A stretch of DNA of 42,798 nucleotides from Actinomycetota bacterium (GCA_030841035.1 JAVEDI010000008.1:1-42798), one strand, 5' to 3'. Shown: positions 1 to 8,478, numbered from the stretch's first letter. Numbers and translations: made by a program. Notes: generated by a model from the letters alone, not told the origin.

Positions 1-50
1 ATCGTGAGGGGGATCGGCACGGATGTGGTGCTGGTTCCCCTCACGATCAC
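1..50 (+). repeat. 53-nt hairpin repeat element, copy 1 (first 3 nt off the window edge)
   Basis: Positions 1-20 pair with 28-47 around a 7-nt loop (21-27, GGATGTG). The sequence is identical to copy 2 at 195-247, lacking only its first 3 nt because the window starts here. Three of the pairs (12-36, 14-34, 16-32) are G-T, so the stem is complete only as RNA read from the plus strand; on the other strand these would be A-C mismatches. It lies in intergenic DNA. The function is unknown: a terminator-like RNA element or a REP/MITE-like repeat are both possible. Confidence 0.8.
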
Positions 51-83
51 GTGCGGGGACGGGGTCGCGCTCGGAGCGCTCAT

Positions 84-160
84 GACGGGTCGCGACGGGA
101 GCTCACGACGGGTCGCGACGGGAGCGCCTACGACGGGTCGCGACCGGAGCTCACGACGGG
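84..160. repeat. Imperfect tandem repeat, about 23-25 bp units
   Basis: GACGGG recurs at 84, 107, 132 and 155, giving unit lengths of 23, 25 and 23 bp; the first three units share GACGGGTCGCGAC and the last is cut short. The array sits between the two hairpin copies at 1-50 and 195-247. The open frames that run through it look like low-complexity artefacts and I do not call a gene. The rest of 1-349 shows no convincing gene. Confidence 0.7.
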
Positions 161-194
161 AGGGGCGGTTGGGCGGGCTTCGGCGCGGCTCCGG

Positions 195-247
195 GTGATC
201 GTGAGGGGGATCGGCACGGATGTGGTGCTGGTTCCCCTCACGATCAC
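195..247 (+). repeat. 53-nt hairpin repeat element, copy 2
   Basis: A complete 53-nt copy: 23-nt arms 195-217 and 225-247 around the loop GGATGTG. It matches copy 1 exactly over the visible 50 nt. Compared with copy 3 (17857-17909) the right arm differs at three positions, and each difference replaces a Watson-Crick pair by a G-U pair when read as plus-strand RNA. It lies about 100 bp upstream of the DUF3046 gene. Confidence 0.85.
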
Positions 248-337
248 GGCGCTGGTCGTGGGCTGCTGAGTCGGGCTGACCGGCGCGGCCGTCAGCGGTC
301 GGCACCCGGTGCGGCGACTGCTGAGCGAGGTGGCGGT

Positions 338-343
338 GATAAT
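338..343 (+). promoter_or_regulatory. -10 element of the DUF3046 gene (leaderless)
   Basis: GATAAT ends 6 nt before the ATG at 350, which is the spacing expected when transcription starts at or next to the start codon. There is no Shine-Dalgarno sequence, which fits a leaderless mRNA. No clear -35 box is visible. Confidence 0.55.
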
Positions 344-349
344 CGGCTC

Positions 350-541
350 ATGCGGCTGTCGGACTTCTGGGAGCGGATGAACGCCGCCTTCGGACCGCAC
401 GCCGATTCGCTGGCCGGCAACCACGTCTTCACCCAGCTGGGTGGCCGTACGGTCCGCCAGGCGCTGGCCGAAGGCGAGCCGACCCGCGACGTCTGGCGCG
501 GCGTGTGCGAGGGCCTCGAGGTGCCCGCCCGGCTTCGGTGA
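350..541 (+). CDS. DUF3046 family protein
   Basis: A 63-residue protein opening [10 protein letters not shown] and ending [10 protein letters not shown]. Both ends and the central GGRTVRQAL segment match my recollection of the DUF3046 family, small actinobacterial proteins of unknown function commonly encoded just upstream of recA. The length is full for the family. The ATG is supported by the GATAAT -10 box 6 nt upstream. It precedes recA by 244 bp, and that gap holds the recA control region, so the two are probably separate transcripts. No catalytic motif, signal peptide or membrane segment is visible. Confidence 0.85.
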   Translation: MRLSDFWERMNAAFGPHADSLAGNHVFTQLGGRTVRQALAEGEPTRDVWRGVCEGLEVPARLR

Positions 542-599
542 CCGGCGTCTCGACCCGGCACCGCGACGCCCGTGCGGGCCCGGCGTGTCGCGATGCCGG

Positions 600-615
600 T
601 CGAACACCTGTTCGG
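600..615. promoter_or_regulatory. LexA (SOS) box upstream of recA
   Basis: CGAACACCTGTTCG at 601-614 matches the actinobacterial/Bacillus-type SOS consensus CGAAC-N4-GTTCG perfectly. It lies 171 bp upstream of the recA ATG. LexA is expected to repress recA here until RecA filaments trigger LexA self-cleavage. Confidence 0.9.
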
Positions 616-665
616 TAATGTCCACAGGGTCGCGTCGTCCACAGATGCGGCGGCGACCCACTGGT

Positions 666-689
666 TCTGTCGGTGGCCGCCTCTACGTT
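666..689 (+). promoter_or_regulatory. RecA-NDp / PafBC-type promoter motif of recA
   Basis: TCTGTCGGTG (666-675), 8 nt, then TACGTT (684-689) fits the RecA-NDp motif TTGTCRGTG-N8-TAnnnT known from mycobacteria, the LexA-independent DNA-damage promoter now assigned to PafBC. The second T of the TTGTC core is C here. It sits between the LexA box and the recA start, 96 bp before the ATG. Confidence 0.7.
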
Positions 690-785
690 CTTCGATGTGC
701 CACCGACTTCCGCAGGCAAGACCGACCAGCGCAGACCCGCACCGGGTTTCTCCGATCCACCCCTCTCGTGAACGGGACGACAACC

Positions 786-1835
786 ATGGCTCCTGCACCA
801 GACCGCGACAAGGCTCTCGACGCCGCGCTCGCGCAGATCGACCGCCAGTTCGGCAAGGGCTCCGTCATGCGGCTCGGCGACGATGTGCGGGCGCCCATCG
901 AGGTGATCCCGACGGGGTCGATCGCCCTCGACGTCGCCCTCGGCATCGGTGGTCTGCCACGCGGGCGGGTCGTCGAGATCTACGGCCCCGAGTCGAGCGG
1001 TAAGACCACCGTGGCGCTGCACGCCATCGCCAACGCGCAGAAGGCCGGCGGCATCGCGGCGTTCATCGATGCCGAACACGCTCTGGACCCCGGCTACGCC
1101 CAGAACCTCGGCGTCGACACCGACGCGCTCCTCGTCTCCCAGCCCGACACCGGTGAGCAGGCTCTCGAGATCGCCGACATGCTGATCCGCTCCGGAGCGC
1201 TCGACATCATCGTCATCGACTCGGTCGCGGCTCTCGTGCCCCGGGCCGAGATCGAGGGCGAGATGGGTGACAGCCACGTCGGTCTGCAGGCCCGCCTCAT
1301 GAGCCAGGCGCTGCGCAAGCTGACCGGTGCGCTCAGCCAGTCCAAGACGACCTGCATCTTCATCAACCAGCTCCGCGAGAAGGTAGGCGTCATGTTCGGG
1401 TCGCCCGAGACCACCTCCGGCGGCAAGGCGCTGAAGTTCTACGCCTCCATCCGGCTCGACGTGCGCCGTATCGAGACGCTCAAGGACGGTCAGGAGGCTG
1501 TCGGCAACCGGGTGCGCGTCAAGGTGGTCAAGAACAAGATGTCCCCGCCGTTCCGCCAGGCGGAGGTCGACCTGCTCTTCGGTCACGGCATCAGCCGTGA
1601 GGGCGGGCTGATCGACGTGGGCGTCGAGCAGGGCTTCGTGCGCAAGTCGGGCGCCTGGTACACGTATGAGGGCGACCAGCTCGGTCAGGGGAAGGAGAAC
1701 GCGCGGGCGTTCCTGCGCGACAATCCCGATCTCGGCGACGAGCTCGAGAAGAAGATCAAGGAGAAGCTCGGCATCGGGCCGCGGGTCGATGCACCTGCCG
1801 AGCCGGTCCCGGGGATCAAGCCGGCCGACCTCTGA
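786..1835 (+). CDS. recA: RecA recombinase
   Basis: RecA coats single-stranded DNA, drives ATP-dependent strand exchange and triggers LexA cleavage. The 349-residue product has the usual length. It shows the N-terminal [11 protein letters not shown] segment, the P-loop GPESSGKTT at residues 67-75 (catalytic lysine 73), the Walker B region [12 protein letters not shown] and the DNA-binding loop segment [13 protein letters not shown]. The ATG at 786 is chosen because the family begins just before this segment; the frame is open upstream to 441 but that part is unrelated. The gene is intact: there is no intein of the kind found in Mycobacterium tuberculosis RecA. It is preceded by an SOS box and a RecA-NDp-like motif, and recX follows after 15 bp, so they are probably co-transcribed. 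Confidence 0.99.
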   Translation: MAPAPDRDKALDAALAQIDRQFGKGSVMRLGDDVRAPIEVIPTGSIALDVALGIGGLPRGRVVEIYGPESSGKTTVALHAIANAQKAGGIAAFIDAEHALDPGYAQNLGVDTDALLVSQPDTGEQALEIADMLIRSGALDIIVIDSVAALVPRAEIEGEMGDSHVGLQARLMSQALRKLTGALSQSKTTCIFINQLREKVGVMFGSPETTSGGKALKFYASIRLDVRRIETLKDGQEAVGNRVRVKVVKNKMSPPFRQAEVDLLFGHGISREGGLIDVGVEQGFVRKSGAWYTYEGDQLGQGKENARAFLRDNPDLGDELEKKIKEKLGIGPRVDAPAEPVPGIKPADL

Positions 1836-1850
1836 CGGGCTCCGCCAGCG

Positions 1851-2504
1851 ATGTCGTCCGCCGACCTGCTCGCGGGCAGTGACCGCGAGCCGTCCCAGAC
1901 CGCGCGCAGGTCGCGCCGTCCCGCACCCGGGCGGCGTGGCCGGCGCGTGGGACAGGGACCCGGAGGGCCCACCCAGCACGAGGGGCGCGACGGGCCGACG
2001 CCCGGCAGCAGCGCCGATCAGGTGCCCCACGCGGACCCCGCATCGGTCGCCAGGTCCATCGTGCTGCGCAAGCTCTCCGCGGCTCCGCGCAGTCGGTCGC
2101 AGCTCGAGGACGACCTGCGACGTCGCGACGTGCCCGACGCGGTCGCGGCGGCCGTACTCGACCGTCTCACCGAGGTAGGGCTGGTCGACGACGAGGCCTT
2201 CGCCGCGAGCTGGGTCCGCTCCCGGCACGCGACCCGGGGGCTGTCGCGACGGGCGCTGGCCCGCGAGCTGCGCAACAAGGGCATCGACGAGGAGGTGGCC
2301 GCCGGCGCGCTGCACGGGGTCGACGACGGCGACGAGCTGCAGGCCGCACGGACCCTGGTGACCAAGCGGCTGCGCAGCATGGGAGCAGTCGACGACCAGG
2401 TGGCCATGCGGCGGCTGGTCGCGATGCTGGCCCGCAAGGGCTACTCGGGCGGACTGGCGATGCAGGTCGTGAGGGCAGCTCTCGGGGACCGGACGCCGGG
2501 CTGA
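1851..2504 (+). CDS. recX: RecX regulatory protein
   Basis: RecX binds RecA filaments and limits their extension and activity. The 217-residue protein has an N-terminal stretch of about 60 residues rich in Arg, Pro, Gly and Ser that looks disordered. It is followed by the RecX helical repeats from ASVARSIVLRKLSAAPRSR onward, including LVDDEAFAASWVRSR, GLSRRALARELRNKGI and MLARKGYSGGLAMQVV. The start at 1851 lies 15 bp after recA and gives translational proximity; a later start would remove only the disordered part. The position directly downstream of recA is typical. Confidence 0.93.
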   Translation: MSSADLLAGSDREPSQTARRSRRPAPGRRGRRVGQGPGGPTQHEGRDGPTPGSSADQVPHADPASVARSIVLRKLSAAPRSRSQLEDDLRRRDVPDAVAAAVLDRLTEVGLVDDEAFAASWVRSRHATRGLSRRALARELRNKGIDEEVAAGALHGVDDGDELQAARTLVTKRLRSMGAVDDQVAMRRLVAMLARKGYSGGLAMQVVRAALGDRTPG

Positions 2505-2585
2505 CCGGCCGGCGGGTGACGAGGGCCGCGGGTGCCCGCCATACGTCGCGTTGGGTGACGGCCCCCCGGGCGCCTCGGCAGTTCC

Positions 2586-2614
2586 TTGACCGAGTTGTGA
2601 CCCGGCCGTAGCCT
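2586..2614 (+). promoter_or_regulatory. Predicted housekeeping-sigma promoter of rny
   Basis: TTGACC (2586-2591), a 17-bp spacer and TAGCCT (2609-2614) make a good SigA-type promoter. It would give rny a leader of about 260 nt. The 379-bp gap 2505-2883 holds no convincing gene. Confidence 0.6.
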
Positions 2615-2635
2615 CCGAAGGACAAGACAGGAATC

Positions 2636-2653
2636 ACCCGCACCCCTGCGGGT
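2636..2653 (+). other. Hairpin in the rny leader
   Basis: ACCCGCA (2636-2642) and TGCGGGT (2647-2653) form a perfect 7-bp stem with a CCCC loop, beginning about 20 nt downstream of the predicted -10 box. A second, looser structure lies further on, with arms CTCGG and CCGAG enclosing CTCC/GGAG around 2715-2750. I do not recognise a known riboswitch class. Confidence 0.45.
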
Positions 2654-2883
2654 CCGCGATAGCACCGAATGAGACGACTTCTTCCCGGCAGCTGACAGCC
2701 GGTGCGCTTCTTCTCGGTCGGCCCTCCGCCTCGGATGGAGCGCCGAGCCGCGGCGGTGAGCCCGTTGTGGCGCACCGTCCGCCTCGGGCACCCCACCGGG
2801 ACCGTCGGGCCTGCGGACGCGTGTCGTGCCCGGTGACTCTCCTGGGCAGCCACCGTCCGCGGTGTCTCGGGAAGGAGGGCGCG

Positions 2884-4578
2884 ATGTTCGGCGACATGGA
2901 GACCCTGCTGATCGTCTCCGCCCTGTGGATCGGGTTCGTCGGCCTGGTCCTCGCCCTCGTCTACGTCGTCCGTCGCCAGCGCTCCGGCCGTGACCGCGCC
3001 GCCGGTCGCGAGGAACATCGGGTCGCCACCCGCGCCCCGCTGCTCTCGCCGCCGGCGACGAGCCCACCGTCACCCACCGTCCTGCCCGCCGCTGCTCGGG
3101 ACCCGGACGGGGCCCTCGCCCAGGTCGGGGCCGCCGACCTCGGCTCGCCCGCTGCGGCGGCCCCCGCACCGGAGTTCGCAGCCGAGGAGCTGCGCCGGCT
3201 GCGGGCGGAGGCCGAGGCGGAGTTCCGTGCACTGCGCGAGGACATCCGTGAGCAGCGTGCCGACCTCGAGCGCCGCGAGCACCGGGTCACGGACCGCGAG
3301 GAGCGTCTGGACGCCGAGTCGCGACACCTGCAGGAGCGTGCCCGGGAGATCGCCGACCACCACGCGGATCTCGACGCGCGACAGGCCGAGCTGGCGCAGC
3401 GCCGGCTCGAGCTGGCGAACCTCGAGCAGGAGCGGCGCCTGGTGCTCGAGCGCACCGCCGGGCTCACCGCGCAGGACGCGCGGGCCGAGCTGGTCGCGAC
3501 CATCGAGAACCAGGCCAAGCGCGACGCCGCCCTGATCGTGCGCGACATCGAGCGGGAGGCCAGCGCCGAGGGCGAGAGCCGGGCCCGCAACATCATCGTG
3601 ACCGCGATCCAGCGGCTCGCGACGGAGCAGACCACCGAGTCGGTGGTGACGGTCCTGCATCTGCCGAGCGACGACATGAAGGGCCGGATCATCGGCCGCG
3701 AGGGCCGCAACATCCGCACCTTCGAGTCGGTGACCGGGGTCAACCTGATCATCGACGACACCCCTGAGGCGGTGCTGCTCTCCTGCTTCGACCCGGTGCG
3801 CCGCGAGATCGCCCGGATCGCCCTCGAGGCGCTCGTCCTCGACGGGCGCATCCACCCGCAGCGCATCGAGGACGCCCACGAACGTGCCCGCGCGGAGGTC
3901 GAGGCGCTGTGCGTGCGAGCCGGCCAGGACGCCCTGCTCGACGTCGGCATCACCGACATGCATCCCGAGCTCGCGGTCATGCTCGGGCGACTGCGCTACC
4001 GCACCTCCTACGGGCAGAACGTGCTCAGGCACCTGCTGGAGTCCGCGCACGCCGCCGGGATGATGGCCAGCGAGCTCGGGCTCGACCCGGCCCTGATGCG
4101 GCGCTGCGCGCTGCTGCACGACATCGGCAAGGCACTCACCCACGACGTCGAGGGCTCCCACGCGATCACCGGCGCCGAGGTGGCGCGCAAGTACGGCGAG
4201 TCCCCTGACGTCGTTCATGCCATCGAGGCGCACCACAACGAGGTGGAGCCACGCACCGTGGAGGCGGTGCTCACCCAGGCCGCCGACGCCATCAGCGGGG
4301 GGCGTCCCGGCGCGCGCCGCGAGTCGTTGGAGGCCTACGTCAAGCGCCTCGAGCGGCTGGAGGAGATCGCCACGTCCTATCCGGGGGTGGAGAAGGTCTT
4401 CGCCATGCAGGCCGGCCGCGAGGTCCGCGTCATGGTGCTGCCCGAGGAGGTCGACGACATCCAGGCCCAGGTGATTGCTCGCGAGATCGCCAAGCAGGTC
4501 GAGCACGAGCTGACCTACCCGGGGCAGATCCGCGTCACGGTCGTGCGCGAGTCGCGCGCCACCGAGGTGGCCCGCTAG
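2884..4578 (+). CDS. rny: Ribonuclease Y
   Basis: RNase Y is a membrane-anchored endoribonuclease that starts mRNA decay. The 564-residue protein has an N-terminal membrane segment (about residues 5-27) and a long charged coiled coil rich in Glu, Arg and Ala (about 95-240). A KH domain follows with [10 protein letters not shown] starting at residue 267, then an HD domain with HDIGK at 412-416 (metal ligands H412 and D413), and the conserved C-terminal part. The ATG at 2884 is preceded by GGAAGGAGG and begins just before the membrane helix, so the open frame upstream is not used. A SigA-type promoter lies at 2586-2614. An Ala/Pro-rich linker (about 50-95) between helix and coiled coil is longer than in Bacillus. 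Confidence 0.96.
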   Translation: MFGDMETLLIVSALWIGFVGLVLALVYVVRRQRSGRDRAAGREEHRVATRAPLLSPPATSPPSPTVLPAAARDPDGALAQVGAADLGSPAAAAPAPEFAAEELRRLRAEAEAEFRALREDIREQRADLERREHRVTDREERLDAESRHLQERAREIADHHADLDARQAELAQRRLELANLEQERRLVLERTAGLTAQDARAELVATIENQAKRDAALIVRDIEREASAEGESRARNIIVTAIQRLATEQTTESVVTVLHLPSDDMKGRIIGREGRNIRTFESVTGVNLIIDDTPEAVLLSCFDPVRREIARIALEALVLDGRIHPQRIEDAHERARAEVEALCVRAGQDALLDVGITDMHPELAVMLGRLRYRTSYGQNVLRHLLESAHAAGMMASELGLDPALMRRCALLHDIGKALTHDVEGSHAITGAEVARKYGESPDVVHAIEAHHNEVEPRTVEAVLTQAADAISGGRPGARRESLEAYVKRLERLEEIATSYPGVEKVFAMQAGREVRVMVLPEEVDDIQAQVIAREIAKQVEHELTYPGQIRVTVVRESRATEVAR

Positions 4579-4691
4579 CCCTCGGCCACCTGCACGAGGG
4601 CCACCACGTGGCTGGGGTCCCCGCGCCGACGGCAGAGGCACGAGGAGCTCTGGCAGCGAGCTCGCGCGAGCCGGCGCGCCACCGGGCGCCG

Positions 4692-4697
4692 TACCCT
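4692..4697 (+). promoter_or_regulatory. -10 element of miaB (leaderless)
   Basis: TACCCT ends 9 nt before the miaB ATG at 4707 and there is no Shine-Dalgarno sequence, which suggests a leaderless or nearly leaderless transcript separate from rny. Confidence 0.5.
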
Positions 4698-4706
4698 AGG
4701 CCCGTC

Positions 4707-6194
4707 ATGAGCGCGCGCAGCTATGAGGTCCGCACCTACGGGTGCCAGATGAACATCCACGACTCGGAGCGTCTGTCGGGGCTGCTCGAGGACGCCGGCT
4801 ACGTCCGGGTGGGCGAGGGCGAGCAGGCCGACGTCGTGGTGTTCAACACCTGCGCGGTCCGTGAGAACGCCGACAACCGGCTCTACGGCAACCTCGGCCA
4901 CCTCGCCCCGGTCAAGAAGGCCCGGCCGGGTATGCAGATCGCCGTCGGCGGCTGCCTCGCGCAGAAGGACCGTGGCGAGATCACTCGCCGGGCCCCGTGG
5001 GTGGACGTGGTGTTCGGCACGCACAACATCGGGTCGCTCCCGGCGCTGCTCGAGCGCGCCCGGCACAACGAGGAGGCGCAGATCGAGATCCTCGAGTCGC
5101 TCGAGGTCTTTCCCTCGACGTTGCCGACGCGCCGCGAGTCGCCGTACGCCGCGTGGGTCTCGGTCTCGGTCGGCTGCAACAACACCTGCACGTTCTGCAT
5201 CGTGCCCTCGCTGCGGGGCAAGGAGCGCGACCGGCGGCCCGGCGAGGTGCTGGCCGAGGTCGAGGCGCTGGTCGCCGAGGGGGTGCTCGAGGTAACCCTG
5301 CTCGGCCAGAACGTCAACAGCTACGGCGCGGAGTTCGGTGACCGGCTGGCCTTCGGCAAGCTCTTGCGGGCCTGCGGCGCGATCGACGGCCTCGAGCGGG
5401 TGCGCTTCACCTCGCCGCACCCGAAGGACTTCACCGACGACGTGATCGCCGCGATGGCCGAGACGCCCAACGTCATGCACTCGCTGCACATGCCGTTGCA
5501 GTCCGGCTCCGACGCGGTGCTGCGGGCGATGCGCCGGTCCTACCGGCAGGAGCGCTACCTCGCCATCATCGACCGGGTCCGCGCGGCCATGCCCGACGCC
5601 GCGATCACCACCGACATCATCGTCGGCTTCCCCGGCGAGACCGAAGCGGACTTCCGCCAGACGCTGGACGTCGTGCGCGCCGCGCGCTTCGCGGGGGCGT
5701 TCACCTTCCAGTACTCCCCGCGCCCCGGCACACCGGCGGCCGGCATGCCCGACCAGGTGCCGAAGGCCGTGGTGCAGGAGCGCTACACCCGGCTGGTCGC
5801 CGCCCAGGACGCCATCGCGTGGGCCGAGAACACGAGGCAGGTCGGGCGCGTGCTGGCGGTCCTTGTCGCCGAGGGGGAGGGCCGCAAGGACGGCGCGACG
5901 CACCGGCTCTCGGGTCGTGCGCCGGACAACCGTCTCGTGCACTTCGCGCTGCCACCCGGCGCCGATGTGCCGCGCCCCGGCGACGTGGCGACGGTGCAGG
6001 TCACCTACGCGGCGCCCCATCACCTGGTGGCTGACGGCCACTTCGGGGGAGTACGCCGCACCCGGGCCGGCGATGCGTGGGAGCTGCGGGCCGGGGGGAC
6101 GCCCGCCGTGCCGGGGGTGCTGCTCGGCATGCCCGGCGTGGGCGCGCCGGGCGCCGTGCCAGCCCCAGTCCCCGCAGGCGGTGCCTGCGGCTAG
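4707..6194 (+). CDS. miaB: tRNA-2-methylthio-N6-dimethylallyladenosine synthase MiaB
   Basis: MiaB adds the 2-methylthio group to i6A37 of tRNAs, acting after MiaA. The 495-residue protein shows the N-terminal UPF0004 domain with cluster cysteines C13 (TYGCQMN), C49 (NTCAVRENA) and C83 (GGCLAQKD). The radical-SAM motif CNNTCTFC follows at C157, C161 and C164, then a C-terminal TRAM-like region (about 375-450). The last 45 residues are a Gly/Ala/Pro-rich tail beyond the usual family length. The start at 4707 places the conserved [12 protein letters not shown] near the N-terminus and lies 9 nt after a -10 box. Its substrate-making partner miaA is 2.5 kb downstream. Confidence 0.97.
   Translation: MSARSYEVRTYGCQMNIHDSERLSGLLEDAGYVRVGEGEQADVVVFNTCAVRENADNRLYGNLGHLAPVKKARPGMQIAVGGCLAQKDRGEITRRAPWVDVVFGTHNIGSLPALLERARHNEEAQIEILESLEVFPSTLPTRRESPYAAWVSVSVGCNNTCTFCIVPSLRGKERDRRPGEVLAEVEALVAEGVLEVTLLGQNVNSYGAEFGDRLAFGKLLRACGAIDGLERVRFTSPHPKDFTDDVIAAMAETPNVMHSLHMPLQSGSDAVLRAMRRSYRQERYLAIIDRVRAAMPDAAITTDIIVGFPGETEADFRQTLDVVRAARFAGAFTFQYSPRPGTPAAGMPDQVPKAVVQERYTRLVAAQDAIAWAENTRQVGRVLAVLVAEGEGRKDGATHRLSGRAPDNRLVHFALPPGADVPRPGDVATVQVTYAAPHHLVADGHFGGVRRTRAGDAWELRAGGTPAVPGVLLGMPGVGAPGAVPAPVPAGGACG
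6172..6190. terminator. Hairpin at the miaB 3' end
   Basis: CCGCAGGC (6172-6179) and GCCTGCGG (6183-6190) form a perfect 8-bp stem with a 3-nt loop, directly before the miaB stop codon and facing the convergent gene that ends at 6216. There is no T-tract, as is common in actinomycetes, so it may work as a bidirectional terminator. Confidence 0.5.
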
Positions 6195-6215
6195 AGCGGC
6201 TGCGGTGTGGACCGG

Positions 6216-7103
6216 TCAGTCGTCGGGCTGGTCGCCCTGGTCGCCGCCCTGCCCCGGCTGCTCGCTGCTGGGCTGGCTGTGGTGCGTGTCGAACTGGTCG
6301 GCGTCGTCGCCGGCGTCCTCGCTGTCACCGGGTGCGGCGTCGCCCTGAGCGGGGTCGTCGGCATGGTCGTCTCCGGAGTCGTCACCGGAGGGGGAGCCCT
6401 GGTGGCCGCCGTGGTGGGCCTCGGTGTCGCCCTCGTCCGCGCGGCCCCGGTCGCTGTGCTCGGCGTCGCCGCTACCGGCGCCGCGCTGCACCGCAGCGCC
6501 CCGAGCGGCCTGGTGACCCGCGGCGGCGTGCGCGGCGCTGCCGTGACCTGCGTTGCCGGGACGAGCGCCGGTCGCCGCTGCTGGCGACCGCACGCCGTGG
6601 GTGTGCGCCTTCTCGGTGGCGCGGTCCTCGTCGGGCGCCCCGGCCTTGGAGTGGGCGGGCACGCTGCTCACGTGGGAGCCGGGGGTGGTCACCACGGTGT
6701 CGTCCGGACCTCCGGGCGGCAGCCCCGTCGCGGCGACTGCCGTCGCGCCTCCGAGCGCGAGCGAGGCGCCGAGCATGACCTTGGCCACCAGGCCGAGCCG
6801 GGCGACGCGCTGGAGCGGGAGCCGGATGCTCGCCGGCACGCGGCGACCGCTCGCTCGCGGCGCCCCGAGCGTGACGCGGGTGTCCTGCGACGCGGTCTGC
6901 GTCATCGCCACCTCGGCGTGGGCACGGTGTGACCCCAGACCCGACGCGCGCTGCGCGAGGAAGGCCGCCAGGGGCTCGCTGGCCGGAGGGGTCGGCTGAT
7001 GACCCTGGGCGCGCAGCGAGCGCAGCAGGTCGGCCACCCGGGCGTCGCCAGGGTCGCAGCCGCCGCGCAGCAGGCGGTCGAGGTCGTCGTCGGTGCTCAT
7101 CAT
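6216..7103 (-). CDS. Single-pass membrane protein, probable anti-sigma factor
   Basis: A 295-residue protein in three parts: an N-terminal acidic helical region starting MMSTDDDLDRLLRGG, one hydrophobic segment (about residues 90-115, LVAKVMLGASLALGGATAVA), and a long low-complexity tail rich in His, Asp, Gly, Ala and Ser presumably outside the cell. Its ATG overlaps the stop of the upstream ECF sigma gene by 4 bp; an ATG 3 nt later is equally possible. The coupling, the topology and the small N-terminal domain make an anti-sigma role likely, but no HxxxCxxC zinc motif is visible. The tail, with many HxGD- and DDSGDD-like runs, could bind metal; that is speculation. Confidence 0.7.
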   Translation of the reverse strand: MMSTDDDLDRLLRGGCDPGDARVADLLRSLRAQGHQPTPPASEPLAAFLAQRASGLGSHRAHAEVAMTQTASQDTRVTLGAPRASGRRVPASIRLPLQRVARLGLVAKVMLGASLALGGATAVAATGLPPGGPDDTVVTTPGSHVSSVPAHSKAGAPDEDRATEKAHTHGVRSPAAATGARPGNAGHGSAAHAAAGHQAARGAAVQRGAGSGDAEHSDRGRADEGDTEAHHGGHQGSPSGDDSGDDHADDPAQGDAAPGDSEDAGDDADQFDTHHSQPSSEQPGQGGDQGDQPDD

Positions 7104-7678
7104 CTCACCAACGCAATCGCCGCGGAGGCCGGTGAGGTTACGGCCGGTCGCGCCATGCTGCGGCGCAGTCGCGCCAGTCCGCGACGCTGCAGCTGCTTGA
7201 CGGAGCCGACCGGCTTGCACACGACCGTGGCGGTCTCCTCGAGGCTGAGCTCGCCGATGATCCGCAGGAGGATGACCTCGCGCTGCTCCTCGGTGAGCAG
7301 CCCCAACAGGCGATGGACGTTCTGGTCGCCCAGACGGGCGAAGGCGTCCTGCTCCGCGCTGGCGACGGCCCGGTCGTCGGTGACCTCACCGGTGAGCCGC
7401 TCGTGCACCGCAGGCCCGCGTCGTTGCGCGTCCACCGCCTTGTGGTGCGCGATCGTGAACAGCCACGACCGGAACCGGGCGCCGTTGCCCTCGAACGTGG
7501 AGATCCCTTGGAAGGCCGCGAGGAAGACCTCGCTGGTCACGTCCTCCGGGTCGGCGGCGCCCCGCGCCCGCACATAGCCGAGCACGCCGGGGGACAGGGA
7601 CTGCCACAGGAGCGCGAAAGCCCAGTCGCCGCCCGCCCGCCCCGCATCGACCCAGAGGTCGAGCTCCTCGCCCGTCAT
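7100..7678 (-). CDS. ECF-type RNA polymerase sigma factor
   Basis: A 192-residue sigma-70 family protein of the two-domain ECF type. Region 2 runs from about residue 15 to 90 and includes DPEDVTSEVFLAAFQGI and RSWLFTIAHHKAVDAQRR. Region 4 (about 120-180) includes LTEEQREVILLRIIGELSLEETATVV and the recognition helix segment VGSVKQLQRRGLARLRR. It directs RNA polymerase to a specific regulon, unknown here. It is translationally coupled to the membrane protein downstream, the classical sigma/anti-sigma arrangement. The start is preceded by AAGGCGG. I saw no convincing autoregulatory promoter in the 98-bp divergent gap. Confidence 0.93.
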   Translation of the reverse strand: MTGEELDLWVDAGRAGGDWAFALLWQSLSPGVLGYVRARGAADPEDVTSEVFLAAFQGISTFEGNGARFRSWLFTIAHHKAVDAQRRGPAVHERLTGEVTDDRAVASAEQDAFARLGDQNVHRLLGLLTEEQREVILLRIIGELSLEETATVVCKPVGSVKQLQRRGLARLRRSMARPAVTSPASAAIALVR

Positions 7679-7762
7679 CAGCCGCCTTGTCCCAGACGAT
7701 TCCGTGATCCGTACCCCTCGGGATCGACAGTCGAGCCGCCCGGGTTAAGCCGGTGCTAACGC

Positions 7763-7768
7763 TAGGTT
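7763..7768 (+). promoter_or_regulatory. -10 element of the dioxygenase-like gene (leaderless)
   Basis: TAGGTT ends 8 nt before the GTG at 7777 and no ribosome binding site precedes that codon. Confidence 0.5.
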
Positions 7769-7776
7769 GTCCGACC

Positions 7777-8478
7777 GTGCTGATCGCCGCGGCCGTGGTC
7801 CCGCATCCGCCCCTGCTGGTGCCCGGTGTCGCGGCCGGCGCTTCGCCGGAGGTGGAGGACCTGCGCGCGGCGGCCGTCGCCGCCGTACGCCGGGTGGTTG
7901 CGGCGGCCCCGGACCTGGTCCTGGTGGTCGGCGGCGGGCCACGGGAGGAGGTCCACGACGGCGCCGCGTGGGGCAGCCTCGCGCCGTACGGCGTCCCGGG
8001 ACCGGCGGCCGGGCACGCCGGCCGCGCCACGCTGCCGCTGTCGCTGACCGTCGCGGGCTGGCTGCTCGACCAGGCCGGCGTGCCGCTGCGGCGCCTGGCC
8101 GTCAGCGTGGCCTCCGACGCGCCCGCCGCGGCGTGCGCGACGCTCGGTGCCGCCCTGGCCGGGCGTGCGCGGCGGGTCGGTCTGGTGGTGGCCGGTGACG
8201 GCAGCGCGCGGCGCAGCGTGAAGGGCCCCGGCTACCTCGACCCGCGGGCGGAGCCGTTCGACGCCCACGTCCACGCCGCGCTCGCCGCGGGCGACGTCGA
8301 CGCGCTGCTCGCGCTCGACCGCACGCTGGCGGCCGAGCTCCTGGCCGCCGGCCGGGCGCCGTGGCAGGTGCTGGCGGGAGCCGCCCGAGGGCAGGCCTGG
8401 TCGGGGCACGTGGGCTACGACGCGGCGCCGTACGGCGTGTGCTACCTCGTCGCCACCTGGGAGCCGGCGGGCACCTAG
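7777..8478 (+). CDS. Class III extradiol dioxygenase (subunit B-like) fold protein
   Basis: A 233-residue protein beginning VLIAAAVVPHPPLLVPG, the opening strand and His-containing loop of the extradiol ring-cleavage dioxygenase class III subunit B-like fold. A gene of this type conserved beside miaA and dapF in actinobacteria (Rv2728c-like in mycobacteria) is the likely orthologue by position; its substrate is unknown. Other visible segments are DLVLVVGGGP, a Ser/Lys-rich middle SARRSVKGPGYLDP and the C-terminal HVGYDAAPYGVCYLVATW. I choose the GTG at 7777 over the in-frame GTG at 7753 because of the -10 box and the family N-terminus. Its 3' end overlaps the convergent antitoxin-like gene by 4 bp. 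Confidence 0.8.
   Translation: MLIAAAVVPHPPLLVPGVAAGASPEVEDLRAAAVAAVRRVVAAAPDLVLVVGGGPREEVHDGAAWGSLAPYGVPGPAAGHAGRATLPLSLTVAGWLLDQAGVPLRRLAVSVASDAPAAACATLGAALAGRARRVGLVVAGDGSARRSVKGPGYLDPRAEPFDAHVHAALAAGDVDALLALDRTLAAELLAAGRAPWQVLAGAARGQAWSGHVGYDAAPYGVCYLVATWEPAGT

Noticed and set aside
84-160. A CRISPR array
   Set aside because: The units are only 23-25 bp in total with no separate spacers, and no cas gene is present.
4-269. Short plus-strand open frames over the hairpin and repeat region
   Set aside because: Their translations simply mirror the repeats (Gly/Arg/Ser-rich) and have no ribosome binding site.
786-1835. A possible intein in RecA
   Set aside because: The 349-residue frame is continuous with normal RecA motifs and length; no intein splice motifs or extra domain are seen.
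429-2315. Long minus-strand open frame across recA and recX
   Set aside because: It is a high-GC shadow of recA/recX with no recognisable domain; the plus-strand genes are certain.
2636-2653. The actinobacterial 6C RNA motif in the rny leader
   Set aside because: Only one hairpin has a C-rich loop and it has four C, not the two hairpins with six or more C each that define the motif.
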